From: CAYUIV01 sp964444925
Lineage (GTDB): Bacteria > Pseudomonadota > Gammaproteobacteria > Diplorickettsiales > Diplorickettsiaceae
NCBI GenBank assembly: GCA_964444925.1
Contig: CAYUIV010000011.1
Location: forward strand, 1 to 30,195
DNA length: 30,195 nt
Direction of reading: 5' to 3'
Shown here: one piece after another, positions 8,937 through 17,455 of the stretch
Position numbering within the stretch: position 1 is the stretch's first letter
How the letters are laid out: every line of letters starts with the position of its first letter
Notes under the pieces: generated by a model
Databases searched by the model: none
Seen by the model: only the letters and a program-made list of their open reading frames with translations
Told to the model about the DNA's origin: nothing
Made by a program: the position numbers and the translations under genes

Positions 8937-11900
8937 AAAGGTGTGGAATACTATTTTAAGCTACGTTTTTTTGTGGTTTAGTCTCTTATTTACTCCATGC
9001 GTTATGCATGCAAATTCCATAAACACGTCAATTTCTTTTTTGACTGTGATGATGCAGCAACTTGAAACAGAAGAGAGGCGCAATGCCTTTTTATCGAAGC
9101 GTTTATCCGTTTTGCAAGAAGCACAACAAATGCCCATTTCTTCTTTTCTTACTAAAAAAGTACTACAACGCCTTAAAACTTCTTTAATAATGATTGAAAC
9201 GGAACACAGTCATACAGACCTAGTAATTAAAACGGCTCAACTTGAACTAGAGCTGACGCAATCAACAATTCAAACTTTGCAAAAACGTAATACCGATATT
9301 AGACGCCACTTAGCCATTGCTTCTGAAACTGAATCAACATTACGAGATTATCAAAAGTTATTCAAAATACAGCAAAAAAGATTGCAGCTACTTCATAGTA
9401 ATAGTGATTTACTTTATAGAACGATCACTTTAACACGCGAATGGAATAAAAAACTACAGATACAAATGCAACTTGCGCTTGAGTATGAGCAACATCTTTC
9501 ATTTAATTCATTATTAAATCGTTTACAAAAAACGCAAGTACATTGGAAAAATCAGTTACATCATTTAAGCCGTCAAATTAACCATGCGGAATCCTATCTT
9601 GCTTTTTCTGAAACGACGAATTTACTGCTTGTATTAAATACAATTATTGCAGAAGAAAAAAGTAACGTACTTGCCGTGCAACTTCATCTTGAGACAATAG
9701 AAAAACGGGTACAGCAATTGCATGAGACGTTGTTATATCATCCACCGCTCATGATTTTAAATACATTACAAAAACCATTAGAAACATTCTTAACACAAAT
9801 ACAAACGATTGAAGAACTACTACAAAAGAAAACACAATTTTTGAAAAACTGCTGTGCACTTTTACAAAACAATGAACAGTATGACGCCACGCATACCCAA
9901 TCACTGTTAAAATTAATAGAAAAATTACATGAAGACTATCAAAAGCAATCTTCTCAAACTACAACATTGCGCGCACACACAGAATCTGAACTGAGCATTT
10001 TTACACAGCAACTACATGCTTATTTAGGGAATAGGCAAGATCTACCGGGTTTTGATGTTCGGGTATGGCTTAGTTTAACAGAACGTTTAAAAGAGGTGCC
10101 TAAACTGCTTAAAGAGCGTGTCATTGGGTTGATTCAATTGATATTACTTGCTGCAACACAAGCTTCTAGATGGAAAACGATAGTAGTCATCGGAGTACTT
10201 TTGCTATGGCTACGAATATCGATTCTAATCAAGCGTTTTTTGAGAAAACGTCTTCATATATTTGCAAATACGAAAAAAATCATACCAGCGACTCTTTCAA
10301 GTTTTTTCATACAATTAACGGATTGGCATCTGTATCGTATTGTACTTTGGTTAAGTCTATGGAGTGTTTTGACCGTTTATAAAGTTCCCTTCCACACATT
10401 CTCATGGATTTTAAATCTTGCTTTTATTCTCGTTCTGTTTAGTGTTGCAATTAAAAGTTGTCGCTTTTGGTTGATGGAAACTGTCTCACAAGAAAAAAGA
10501 TTTCAAAATGCTGCTTTATGTTACCGACTTCAAAGTGTTTTATGGATTGGGGAAGCAATTACTTTATTTAGTTTAATTGCACATCAAGTCATTTTAGATT
10601 ATGAAGTGCGCGATCTTGTCGCACGGCTTTTTATGCTTTTTTTATTAGTGATCGCTTTGCTGTTATTTAGAATATGGCTTTTAGTACCTAAGTTACTAGA
10701 AAACTATTTTTTCAAAAGACCTAGGTATTTAAAACAAGTAATTCATTGGGCAAGTTTTTTATTACCCATGAGTTTATTTTTAAACGCTATTCTTGGATTG
10801 GTAGGTTACGTACAACTTGCTTGGGCAGTTATAGGTTATCAAAGTATTTTATTAATGGCACTTGCCATTTACCCCTTGTTGAAAGGGTTAATGACTGAGC
10901 TTTTCAATTGGCTTTCCGAACAAAGTATTCGTCGATTTCGTAATGGTTGGCTATGGAGTGAAGCATTACTTAAGCCTTTATATCAAATTTTAACTTTTAT
11001 GATATTTGCTGCCATCATTTTCTTTTTATTTAGTATCATAGGATGGAAAGAACAGCTTTTTACAATGAGTGCAGATCCAGCCATTTGGTTAAATAAGCAG
11101 CTTCTAATCATTTCCGACATTCCTATTACTTTGTTGAAATTAATTCGGTTAGCCGTAATGAGCGCAATGGTGGTATGGCTGTCACGATGGACAAGAGAAT
11201 TTGCTTACCGAAGCATTTTTTCTAATTTAAAAGATTTGGGATTACGCAATAGTTTGTCGATTTTAACACAATATATTGCAGTTTTATCAGGTATTTTATT
11301 CACACTACAAGCTGCAGGACTGACCCTATCTGTATTAAAATATATTGTCAGTGGGTTTGCAATTGGATTAAGCTTTGGATTGCGAGACCTTCTCAATAAC
11401 TTTGTCACAGGGGTTTTACTTCTTGTAGAACGACCCTTAAAAGTTGGAGATTGGGTAACCATTGGCGATTACAATGGACAAGTCATGCATATTGGTGCTC
11501 GCTCTATTACTGTCAATACAGAAGAGCACCAAGAGTTAATGGTGCCCAATGCAGATCTTTTTTATAAGCACTTTGTTAATTGGACAAGGCACGATAGCGT
11601 TATCCGCTTGTCAGTACCACTCTCCATTAACCGTGTAGATGATCCAATAAGAGTCAAGGAAGTAATTTTAGAAGCAGTTTTTTCTATTCCAAAAATTTTA
11701 CATCATCCATCTCCCTCAGTTTATTTTAAATCAACAGACCAAATATTATTAACATTTAGAATCGACTACTATATTGATCTCACAAAAGTTGTTTCACGTT
11801 CAGATGTTAACTCACAACTCTTATTTGCTCTATGGCAATATTTTGAAAAAGCAAATATTTCTTCACCACGTATTGTACAATCAGTAAAAATTGAAGGCGA

Positions 11901-11955
11901 TATTTCTATGAAAGAAAGGCAACTAGCTACTGAGCTGCTCGAAGAGAATGTATAA
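8905..11955 (+). CDS. Large mechanosensitive channel, MscK/MscM type
   Basis: The 1016-residue protein has the layout of MscK/MscM (E. coli proteins are about 1100). It has an N-terminal signal sequence (about 13-36) and a long, mostly helical periplasmic region rich in coiled coil (about 40-390). A series of membrane segments follows (about 415-810), then a C-terminal MscS core. The pore helix region contains SGFAIGLSFGLRDLLNNF (about 815-832). It is followed by the cytoplasmic beta domain with ERPLKVGDWVTIGDYNG and VPNADLF. It would release solutes on hypo-osmotic shock. ATG 8905 overlaps the antiporter gene. GTG 8941, preceded by AGGTGGGAG, is a credible alternative start. The stop overlaps murG by 8 bases. 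Confidence 0.93.
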   Translation: MSHQLEGGSIKKVWNTILSYVFLWFSLLFTPCVMHANSINTSISFLTVMMQQLETEERRNAFLSKRLSVLQEAQQMPISSFLTKKVLQRLKTSLIMIETEHSHTDLVIKTAQLELELTQSTIQTLQKRNTDIRRHLAIASETESTLRDYQKLFKIQQKRLQLLHSNSDLLYRTITLTREWNKKLQIQMQLALEYEQHLSFNSLLNRLQKTQVHWKNQLHHLSRQINHAESYLAFSETTNLLLVLNTIIAEEKSNVLAVQLHLETIEKRVQQLHETLLYHPPLMILNTLQKPLETFLTQIQTIEELLQKKTQFLKNCCALLQNNEQYDATHTQSLLKLIEKLHEDYQKQSSQTTTLRAHTESELSIFTQQLHAYLGNRQDLPGFDVRVWLSLTERLKEVPKLLKERVIGLIQLILLAATQASRWKTIVVIGVLLLWLRISILIKRFLRKRLHIFANTKKIIPATLSSFFIQLTDWHLYRIVLWLSLWSVLTVYKVPFHTFSWILNLAFILVLFSVAIKSCRFWLMETVSQEKRFQNAALCYRLQSVLWIGEAITLFSLIAHQVILDYEVRDLVARLFMLFLLVIALLLFRIWLLVPKLLENYFFKRPRYLKQVIHWASFLLPMSLFLNAILGLVGYVQLAWAVIGYQSILLMALAIYPLLKGLMTELFNWLSEQSIRRFRNGWLWSEALLKPLYQILTFMIFAAIIFFLFSIIGWKEQLFTMSADPAIWLNKQLLIISDIPITLLKLIRLAVMSAMVVWLSRWTREFAYRSIFSNLKDLGLRNSLSILTQYIAVLSGILFTLQAAGLTLSVLKYIVSGFAIGLSFGLRDLLNNFVTGVLLLVERPLKVGDWVTIGDYNGQVMHIGARSITVNTEEHQELMVPNADLFYKHFVNWTRHDSVIRLSVPLSINRVDDPIRVKEVILEAVFSIPKILHHPSPSVYFKSTDQILLTFRIDYYIDLTKVVSRSDVNSQLLFALWQYFEKANISSPRIVQSVKIEGDISMKERQLATELLEENV

Positions 11956-13030
11956 AATTCTATTAACAGGTGGAGGTACCGCAGGACATGTCACACCTAA
12001 TCTTGCCCTCATACAAGCAATTAAAAAATATTATCCTTCAACTCAGCTATGGTATGTAGGAACAAAAAAAGGTATCGAACGAGCACTGGTAGCGCAAGAA
12101 GGTATCCCTTATTTTTTCATTACAACAGGTAAGCTGCGACGTTATATGAGCTTAAAAAATTTGTTGATACCTTTCCAACTTGGACTTGGTATTCTAAAAA
12201 GCTTTTGGATATGTTATCGCTTAAAACCAACCCTTGTGTTTTCAAAAGGTGGCTTTGTAAGCTTACCCATCACCATTGCAGCATGGATGAAAGGTATTCC
12301 AATTATTGTTCATGAATCTGATACGACGGCTGGATTGGCTAATCGTTTGAGTTTCCCATTAGCACAACTACTTTGTACCAGCTTTAATGTCATGCTTTCA
12401 AAAAAATATCACTCGAAAACACGGGTCACAGGGCTTCCTCTGCGTCAAATTCTTTTGAAAGGAAATACAGAAAAAGGGTTGAAATTTCTAAATTTTCATA
12501 CTCAAAAACCTATTTTATTTATTTGGGCAGGAAGTATGGGTTCATTAGCAATTAACCAAATTATTACACAAGCATTGCCAACTCTTTTGAAATTTTTTCA
12601 AATAGTTCACTTGTGTGGATCTATACCTTATTCTTTAACTCAAAGAGAACAGAGAGGTTATCGCGTATTTGATAGGTTACCGGTAGAAACATTAACACAC
12701 GTACTTGCATGTACAACGCTTGCTATCAGTAGAGCAGGGGCAACTGCCTTGTATGAACTATTGACGCTCAAGATACCACATGTATTATGTCCGCTTCCTT
12801 TAACAGCAAGTAGAGGAGAGCAAATTAAAAATGCGCAATATACCGAAAAACTTGGCTGCAGTACCGTGCTTTATCCTCATCTTTTTAATGTTGATGCATT
12901 GATAGATAAAGTCTTTTTTTGCCAAGAACACGCTGAGGCTTTTAAAAAAAACATGGAAGTTTTGGCATTAAAAGATGGTACGCATGCTGTGCTGACGCAA
13001 ATTTTTTCGATTCAGCATAATCGTTTTTAG
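11948..13030 (+). CDS. murG: Lipid II synthase MurG
   Basis: The 360-residue GT28 glycosyltransferase adds GlcNAc to lipid I at the inner face of the membrane, giving lipid II. The N-terminal nucleotide-fold motif GGGTAGHVTPNLAL (about 8-21) matches the family GGTGGH signature. The membrane-associated patch with FSKGGFVSLP follows at about 98-107. The C-terminal UDP-GlcNAc site shows SRAGATALYELL (about 259-270). The ATG lies inside the end of the mechanosensitive channel gene (8-base overlap), so translation is probably coupled. tadA begins 2 bases after its stop. In most gammaproteobacteria murG sits in the division and cell-wall (dcw) cluster between ftsW and murC; here it does not. Confidence 0.95.
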   Translation: MYKILLTGGGTAGHVTPNLALIQAIKKYYPSTQLWYVGTKKGIERALVAQEGIPYFFITTGKLRRYMSLKNLLIPFQLGLGILKSFWICYRLKPTLVFSKGGFVSLPITIAAWMKGIPIIVHESDTTAGLANRLSFPLAQLLCTSFNVMLSKKYHSKTRVTGLPLRQILLKGNTEKGLKFLNFHTQKPILFIWAGSMGSLAINQIITQALPTLLKFFQIVHLCGSIPYSLTQREQRGYRVFDRLPVETLTHVLACTTLAISRAGATALYELLTLKIPHVLCPLPLTASRGEQIKNAQYTEKLGCSTVLYPHLFNVDALIDKVFFCQEHAEAFKKNMEVLALKDGTHAVLTQIFSIQHNRF

Positions 13031-13032
13031 TC

Positions 13033-13545
13033 ATGCATTTAATACAACAAAATGCTTATTGGATGAAAAAAGCACTGGCTTTAGCCCGTGAGGCCTTTAA
13101 TCAAGATGAAGTTCCAGTTGGTGCAGTGTTAGTCAAAAACAATTGTGTACTTGCAGCAGCACATAACGCCACAATTAATCATCATGACTTAACTGCACAT
13201 GCTGAAATGCTGGTGTTAAAAAAAGCCAGTCGTGGAGTAAATATGTATCAATTGCAAGATGCAACGCTCTATGTCACACTAGAGCCTTGTATGATGTGTC
13301 TTGGAGCACTTATTCAAACAAAAATCCAACGTGTTGTGTTTGGTGCTTATGATTCAAATCCACACACAATTAACGCAATGCATGTAGTGGAGCAATTTTC
13401 TTTAAAAAAAGCATTATCTATCATAGGTGGATTATATGAGAAAGAATCTTGCTATCTATTGAAACAATTCTTTCGAAAAAAACGTGTCGTTTGTTTCTCT
13501 AAAGTCAATTCTCATGATCATATGTTACGAAAAATTCCTTTATAA
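13033..13545 (+). CDS. tadA: tRNA(Arg) wobble adenosine deaminase
   Basis: The 170-residue zinc deaminase converts A34 to inosine in tRNA-Arg(ACG). The core has AHAEML (zinc histidine and catalytic glutamate, about 56-61) and LEPCMMCLGAL with the two zinc cysteines (about 86-96). These are followed by the FGAYDSNPH region typical of TadA. The length is normal. It starts 2 bases after murG, and its stop overlaps the ATG of lolB by one base. The run from the antiporter or channel gene through lolB therefore looks like one operon. Confidence 0.95.
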   Translation: MHLIQQNAYWMKKALALAREAFNQDEVPVGAVLVKNNCVLAAAHNATINHHDLTAHAEMLVLKKASRGVNMYQLQDATLYVTLEPCMMCLGALIQTKIQRVVFGAYDSNPHTINAMHVVEQFSLKKALSIIGGLYEKESCYLLKQFFRKKRVVCFSKVNSHDHMLRKIPL

Positions 13546-14204
13546 TGAATACAAAAGCTTGGTCTCAATATTTATTTTTATACTTGAACACAATTTTTTT
13601 TACATTCTTTTTCAGCAGTTGTCTATTTCCGAAAGTAGAAAAAGATTTTTACCTTGTTGCAAACACACCTCTTGCAAAGAAAACCGTTGATTGGAAAAAA
13701 CGCTGTTTACAACTAGAGTCTTTACAAGCATTCATCATTAAAGGACATTTAGAAGTGCATGCGCACGGTCACAAAGGAGGAGATTTGTCTTTTGAATGGA
13801 GACAAAAAAAACATTATTATCAGCTTAAACTTTTTGATCCTTTAGGCCGTCTTTATTTTAATCTTACAGTGACAAAAAAAGGTGTTAAACTTTTTTTCAA
13901 TCAAAAAACGTACATGGCAAAGCATCCTGAACCTTTAATACAACAACATCTAGGAATTATTTTACCGATTCACCATTTTACCTATTGGTTAAGAAGCATG
14001 CCTGTTCCAACGATGCGCCACCAAAGAGTGTTGACAGACTCAAAACACTTACTAAAACTACATCAAGACGGTTGGTTTATCCGCTATTTACGCTACCATG
14101 AGATTGGACACTTTGATTTACCCACACAGCTTTTGATGCTTAAGAGCAATTGGTATGCAAGAATATTGATCACACATTGGAAGTTATCCACTGATTTACC
14201 GTAA
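13545..14204 (+). CDS. lolB: Outer-membrane lipoprotein receptor LolB
   Basis: The 219-residue protein has an N-terminal signal sequence and a lipobox (FSSC, cysteine near residue 26), so it is an outer-membrane lipoprotein. LolB accepts lipoproteins from LolA and inserts them in the outer membrane. The body shows the LolB beta pattern, with LEVHAHGHKGGDLSFEWRQ, LFDPLGRLYF and a YWL segment (about 146-148) typical of the family. It overlaps tadA by one base. In gammaproteobacteria lolB is usually followed by ispE, tRNA-Gln and prs; here the tRNA follows directly. Confidence 0.88.
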   Translation: MNTKAWSQYLFLYLNTIFFTFFFSSCLFPKVEKDFYLVANTPLAKKTVDWKKRCLQLESLQAFIIKGHLEVHAHGHKGGDLSFEWRQKKHYYQLKLFDPLGRLYFNLTVTKKGVKLFFNQKTYMAKHPEPLIQQHLGIILPIHHFTYWLRSMPVPTMRHQRVLTDSKHLLKLHQDGWFIRYLRYHEIGHFDLPTQLLMLKSNWYARILITHWKLSTDLP

Positions 14205-14226
14205 TTGATATGGCACTATCAGTCAG

Positions 14227-14255
14227 TTGCACATTATCAAGACATTGCGTATATT
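14227..14255 (+). promoter_or_regulatory. Sigma-70 promoter of tRNA-Gln
   Basis: TTGCAC (14227-14232) and TATATT (14250-14255) are separated by exactly 17 bases. The tRNA begins 15 bases past the -10 element, leaving room for a start near 14262 and a short leader. This is one of the two clearest promoters in the window. Confidence 0.75.
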
Positions 14256-14269
14256 GAGTGATATATGGT

Positions 14270-14341
14270 TGGGGTGTCGCCAAGTGGTAAGGCACCGGGT
14301 TTTGGTCCCGGCATTCCTAGGTTCGAATCCTAGCACCCCAG
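14270..14341 (+). tRNA. tRNA-Gln (anticodon UUG)
   Basis: A full cloverleaf can be folded. The acceptor stem pairs TGGGGTG (14270-14276) with CACCCCA (14334-14340), with G as discriminator at 14341. The D-arm contains GTGGTAAG. The anticodon stem CCGGG/CCCGG (14295-14299, 14307-14311) encloses TTTTGGT with anticodon TTG at 14302-14304. The T-arm contains GGTTCGAATCC. Only a single C follows the discriminator before a run of T, so CCA is not encoded and must be added. The T-run at 14343-14350 may end transcription. Confidence 0.97.
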
Positions 14342-14474
14342 CTTTTTTTTAGCTATACTTCAATGTCAGGATGGCTTATTTTTAGATTTTGCCTTCGTTA
14401 TTTCCCATTGGTTTTTAAAAAAATAGGTAAAATATGCTCATGTCTAATTGTTATTATTTATTCGAGGTAATGAT

Positions 14475-15089
14475 ATGACCACTTCCTTCGAACTTGAAAT
14501 GCAACCTCGCACGCAGTTTGGTACCGCTGCAAGTAGACGTTTGCGTCGAGATAAAAATAAAGAAAGTGTTCCTACAATACTCTATGGCAATAATGAACCG
14601 ACCATTCCTCTGTCTGTTGCACATAGCGCTCTCGATAAGGTTTTAAAACATGACTCGTTTTATTCTAGTATTCTCACAATTAAAGTAGGGGCTAACCATT
14701 ACCGTGCAGTAGTAAAAGCACTACAACGCGACCCGGTCAAACCAAAAATTTTGCATCTTGATTTCTTACGTATCGATGAGAAAAAACCAATTACTATTAC
14801 TGTGCCCATACATTTTACTGGAGAAAACATTGCACCGGGTATCAAACAAGGAGGTGGCACTGTTAATTATCAAACCAATACAATTGAATTATCTTGTTTA
14901 CCTAAAAATTTACCTGAAGCAGTTACAGTAGATATTTCGGAATTAAAAGTGAGTGAACATATTAGTCTCTCGGATATCACGCTACCTGAAGGTGTCACTT
15001 TAGCTACTGACAATAAAGTCTTGGTACAAATTGTGGCACCTAAAGGTCAATCAAGCACCGATAGTACAGCAACAGAAGTAAATGGATAA
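14475..15089 (+). CDS. rplY: 50S ribosomal protein L25 (long, CTC form)
   Basis: The product is about 204 residues, the two-domain CTC/TL5 form of L25. The N-terminal 5S-rRNA-binding domain has RTQFGTAASRRLRRDKNKE. It also has VPTILYGNNE and the strand region RDPVKPKILHLDFLRID. The C-terminal beta domain runs from about 95. ATG 14475 was chosen because GAGGT lies 8 bases upstream and the protein then starts MTTSFELEMQ, as expected; the open frame reaches back to TTG 14448 without support. It lies between tRNA-Gln and pth, the usual gammaproteobacterial order apart from the absent prs. Confidence 0.95.
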   Translation: MTTSFELEMQPRTQFGTAASRRLRRDKNKESVPTILYGNNEPTIPLSVAHSALDKVLKHDSFYSSILTIKVGANHYRAVVKALQRDPVKPKILHLDFLRIDEKKPITITVPIHFTGENIAPGIKQGGGTVNYQTNTIELSCLPKNLPEAVTVDISELKVSEHISLSDITLPEGVTLATDNKVLVQIVAPKGQSSTDSTATEVNG

Positions 15090-15143
15090 ATAAAAGAGAG
15101 TCATAATATTTTCACATCATGATTATGTTTCTTTAGTTAAAAT

Positions 15144-15731
15144 ATGCCAACAGTAAATGAGGCTATTTCACTTATTGTAGGTTTAGGTAATCCAGGATCT
15201 AAGTACATGAATACTCGACATAATATAGGTACATTTTTTTTAAACCGTCTTTGTCGAAATTACAAAGTGAACTTGCACTTTAAGACTACACTATACGGTA
15301 CATTCGGTGAGCTTTTGTTTGAGGAAAATAGTAGATGTTATGTACTGCTTCCATCTACTTTTATGAATCACAGCGGTCAATCCGTGTATGCCTTTATACA
15401 ATATTATAAAGTTCATCCCTCGAAGATGCTAATTATACACGATGAGTTAGATTTATTACCGGGAATTGCTCGTTTTAAAAAAGGAGGTAGCAGCGGTGGC
15501 CATAACGGTCTAAAAGATATTATAGAAAAATGCAAATTACAACAGTTTTGGCGGCTTCGTATTGGTATTGGTCATCCAGGTCACAGGTCTAAAGTCAATA
15601 ATTACGTAATGCGCATACCTAGCCAAAAAGATTCTGCAAAAATTACTCAAGCAATTGAAAAGACTGAGGGAGTGTTACCTTTTTTTTTAAAAGGCAATAC
15701 ACAATATGCAATGCAACTCCTTCATAGTTGA
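15144..15731 (+). CDS. pth: Peptidyl-tRNA hydrolase
   Basis: The 195-residue enzyme frees tRNA from prematurely released peptidyl-tRNA. It contains the family motifs GLGNPGSKYMNTRHNIG (catalytic histidine about 27), PSTFMNHSGQSV (about 71-82), HDELDLLPG (about 100-108) and GGSSGGHNGLKDI (about 116-128). The length is normal. It lies 54 bases behind rplY, the common rplY-pth arrangement. The usual next gene ychF is not here; a minus-strand ankyrin gene converges on it instead. Confidence 0.96.
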   Translation: MPTVNEAISLIVGLGNPGSKYMNTRHNIGTFFLNRLCRNYKVNLHFKTTLYGTFGELLFEENSRCYVLLPSTFMNHSGQSVYAFIQYYKVHPSKMLIIHDELDLLPGIARFKKGGSSGGHNGLKDIIEKCKLQQFWRLRIGIGHPGHRSKVNNYVMRIPSQKDSAKITQAIEKTEGVLPFFLKGNTQYAMQLLHS

Positions 15732-15794
15732 TGCACTTATCTTTACTAAGGTTTTTAAAGCAAGTAAAAATGATTTAAAATTTTATTAGTAAAA

Positions 15795-17228
15795 TCAAAA
15801 TGATAGCTTGAATTTAGTTTCTACACATGATTCTTTTTCTTTAGCTTTACAGTCTTTAAGATGCAGATGATAGGCTTTTAACCACTGAATTACTTTTCCA
15901 CCAAGATTTGGATAAACACTGGTAAAGAAAGAATCAATAATTATCATTTTTAATTCCAGAGGTAAATGTAAATAGTTAATTCTTTCGTTCGAACACTTTT
16001 CTCTTGCTTCTGCAAGAAGCAACATAGAAAGAGCAGGATTATCTAAGTAAATTATTTGTCCTTTCAGTCGATTCGGCAATGTTTCTAATCTTGCTATCCA
16101 CTGGATAGCCGTATCACCCTCTTTATCTTTCAAAGTGACATCGGGTGAAAACTGTAATAAGGTTTCGATGTTTTCATGTATAGAAGTAGTAGAAGAATGC
16201 TGTTCAAAAAAACACAGTGTTTCTAGTGCAATAAGTAAAGGGGTTTGCTTCCTGTAGTTCATTGAATTCAAATGTGCACCTTGTTTGATAAAAAACTTAA
16301 TGATAGGAGAGGTTTTGTTTTTATTCTCAAGGGCAACGTGTAAAGGCGTGTCTCCTTTTTTGTTAGGTTGGTGGCAGGTTGTATCTTTTTCAAGAATAGA
16401 TAAAATCAAAGACCAAAAGTCACTTTTATCATCGACTTTAAGATAATAATAATGAAAACAGCCTATAAAAAATTCTGGATAATCCATATTATCGAAAGAA
16501 ATGCACTCTGCGACAAGATGCATCAGCGTATTCCCTTGTTCATCTTGTGCGTTTAACTTAAATGAATAATTTTTTAATAGATGCTCAATAGTTTTTTGCT
16601 GGAGATTATTATTCATTGCATGGTGATGCAAAGCATTTCCCATCACAGTTCTTTCATAATACTGGTCTTTTTTTTCAAGGTCTGCCCCATGTTGAATCAG
16701 TAGATCAATGGCCGCGATGTTATTGCTTTGTATAGCAAAATACAAAGGTGTATAACCTTTTTCATCTTGAGCATCGACAGGTGCACCTTTTTCGATGAGT
16801 TGAGCAACTAATTTTGAATGATACATTGCTTTTTTAACAACGATGTGCAGTGATGTTGTACCTAAACTATCGGCAAAAGTCACATCGGCATTATGTTTCA
16901 AAAGAATACTAATTAAGACGAGAAGAGGAGAAGTATCCGTATACTCTTTTATGTTCTCTTGAGTATCAAGTTTTTCTAATGCATAGCGTAAGGCCAGTGC
17001 CTTTTCTTCACACTTTGTGGATAGGCAGTCTATTTCAGTTACCTCTGTCCGGTACGCGAAGTTAGGTTTAACTTTTCTCAATTGATTGAGCATTTCTCTA
17101 TCTTCTTCTACTATTTTTTGAATAATCAAACAAAGCTCAATCGATATTTCGCGACAATCTCTAATACTCTCTGCGAGTCTCCTGTTGACAATATTAGCGA
17201 TAATTTTGTGGTCTAATTCTTCTAACAT
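15795..17228 (-). CDS. Ankyrin-repeat protein with F-box-like C-terminus (copy 1)
   Basis: The 477-residue protein has no signal peptide. A helical N-terminus (1-110) is followed by about seven ankyrin-type units with the TxLHxA pattern: TTSLHIVV (124), YTPLYFAI (159), the GNALHHHA-type unit (197), NTLMHLVA (233), DTPLHVAL (293), QTPLLIAL (328) and DTAIQWIA (372). Near the C-terminus, LPLELKMIII (422-431) resembles the core of an F-box or PRANC motif. The tail is charged, with a hydrophobic residue at -3. It is a paralogue of the gene at 17456-18943. Ankyrin plus F-box-like architecture suggests an injected effector acting in a eukaryotic host, but secretion is inferred only. No clear ribosome binding site is seen. 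Confidence 0.82.
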   Translation of the reverse strand: MLEELDHKIIANIVNRRLAESIRDCREISIELCLIIQKIVEEDREMLNQLRKVKPNFAYRTEVTEIDCLSTKCEEKALALRYALEKLDTQENIKEYTDTSPLLVLISILLKHNADVTFADSLGTTSLHIVVKKAMYHSKLVAQLIEKGAPVDAQDEKGYTPLYFAIQSNNIAAIDLLIQHGADLEKKDQYYERTVMGNALHHHAMNNNLQQKTIEHLLKNYSFKLNAQDEQGNTLMHLVAECISFDNMDYPEFFIGCFHYYYLKVDDKSDFWSLILSILEKDTTCHQPNKKGDTPLHVALENKNKTSPIIKFFIKQGAHLNSMNYRKQTPLLIALETLCFFEQHSSTTSIHENIETLLQFSPDVTLKDKEGDTAIQWIARLETLPNRLKGQIIYLDNPALSMLLLAEAREKCSNERINYLHLPLELKMIIIDSFFTSVYPNLGGKVIQWLKAYHLHLKDCKAKEKESCVETKFKLSF

Positions 17229-17455
17229 GGTCTATGTACGTGAATGAAATATGCATATAATAATTGTAAGTATTGAGAAAAAGCAAATTCATGGTCTAAA
17301 CACTTTATCAAGTCATGATATCTTTTATAAAAAGTTTTTTATTGGGAAAAATTTGCATTAGATAGAAAACCGATGCGAAGCAAAACTTTATTTCAGCGGA
17401 AGATTTGATCTTTTAACACGCTAGAATAATCATTGTATTCAATAATCAAAGAATT

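Noticed and set aside
15732..15794. Possible terminator between pth and the convergent ankyrin gene
   Set aside because: Only AT-only short hairpins (for example ATTTTA-TTAG-TAAAAT) are visible, too weak to call.
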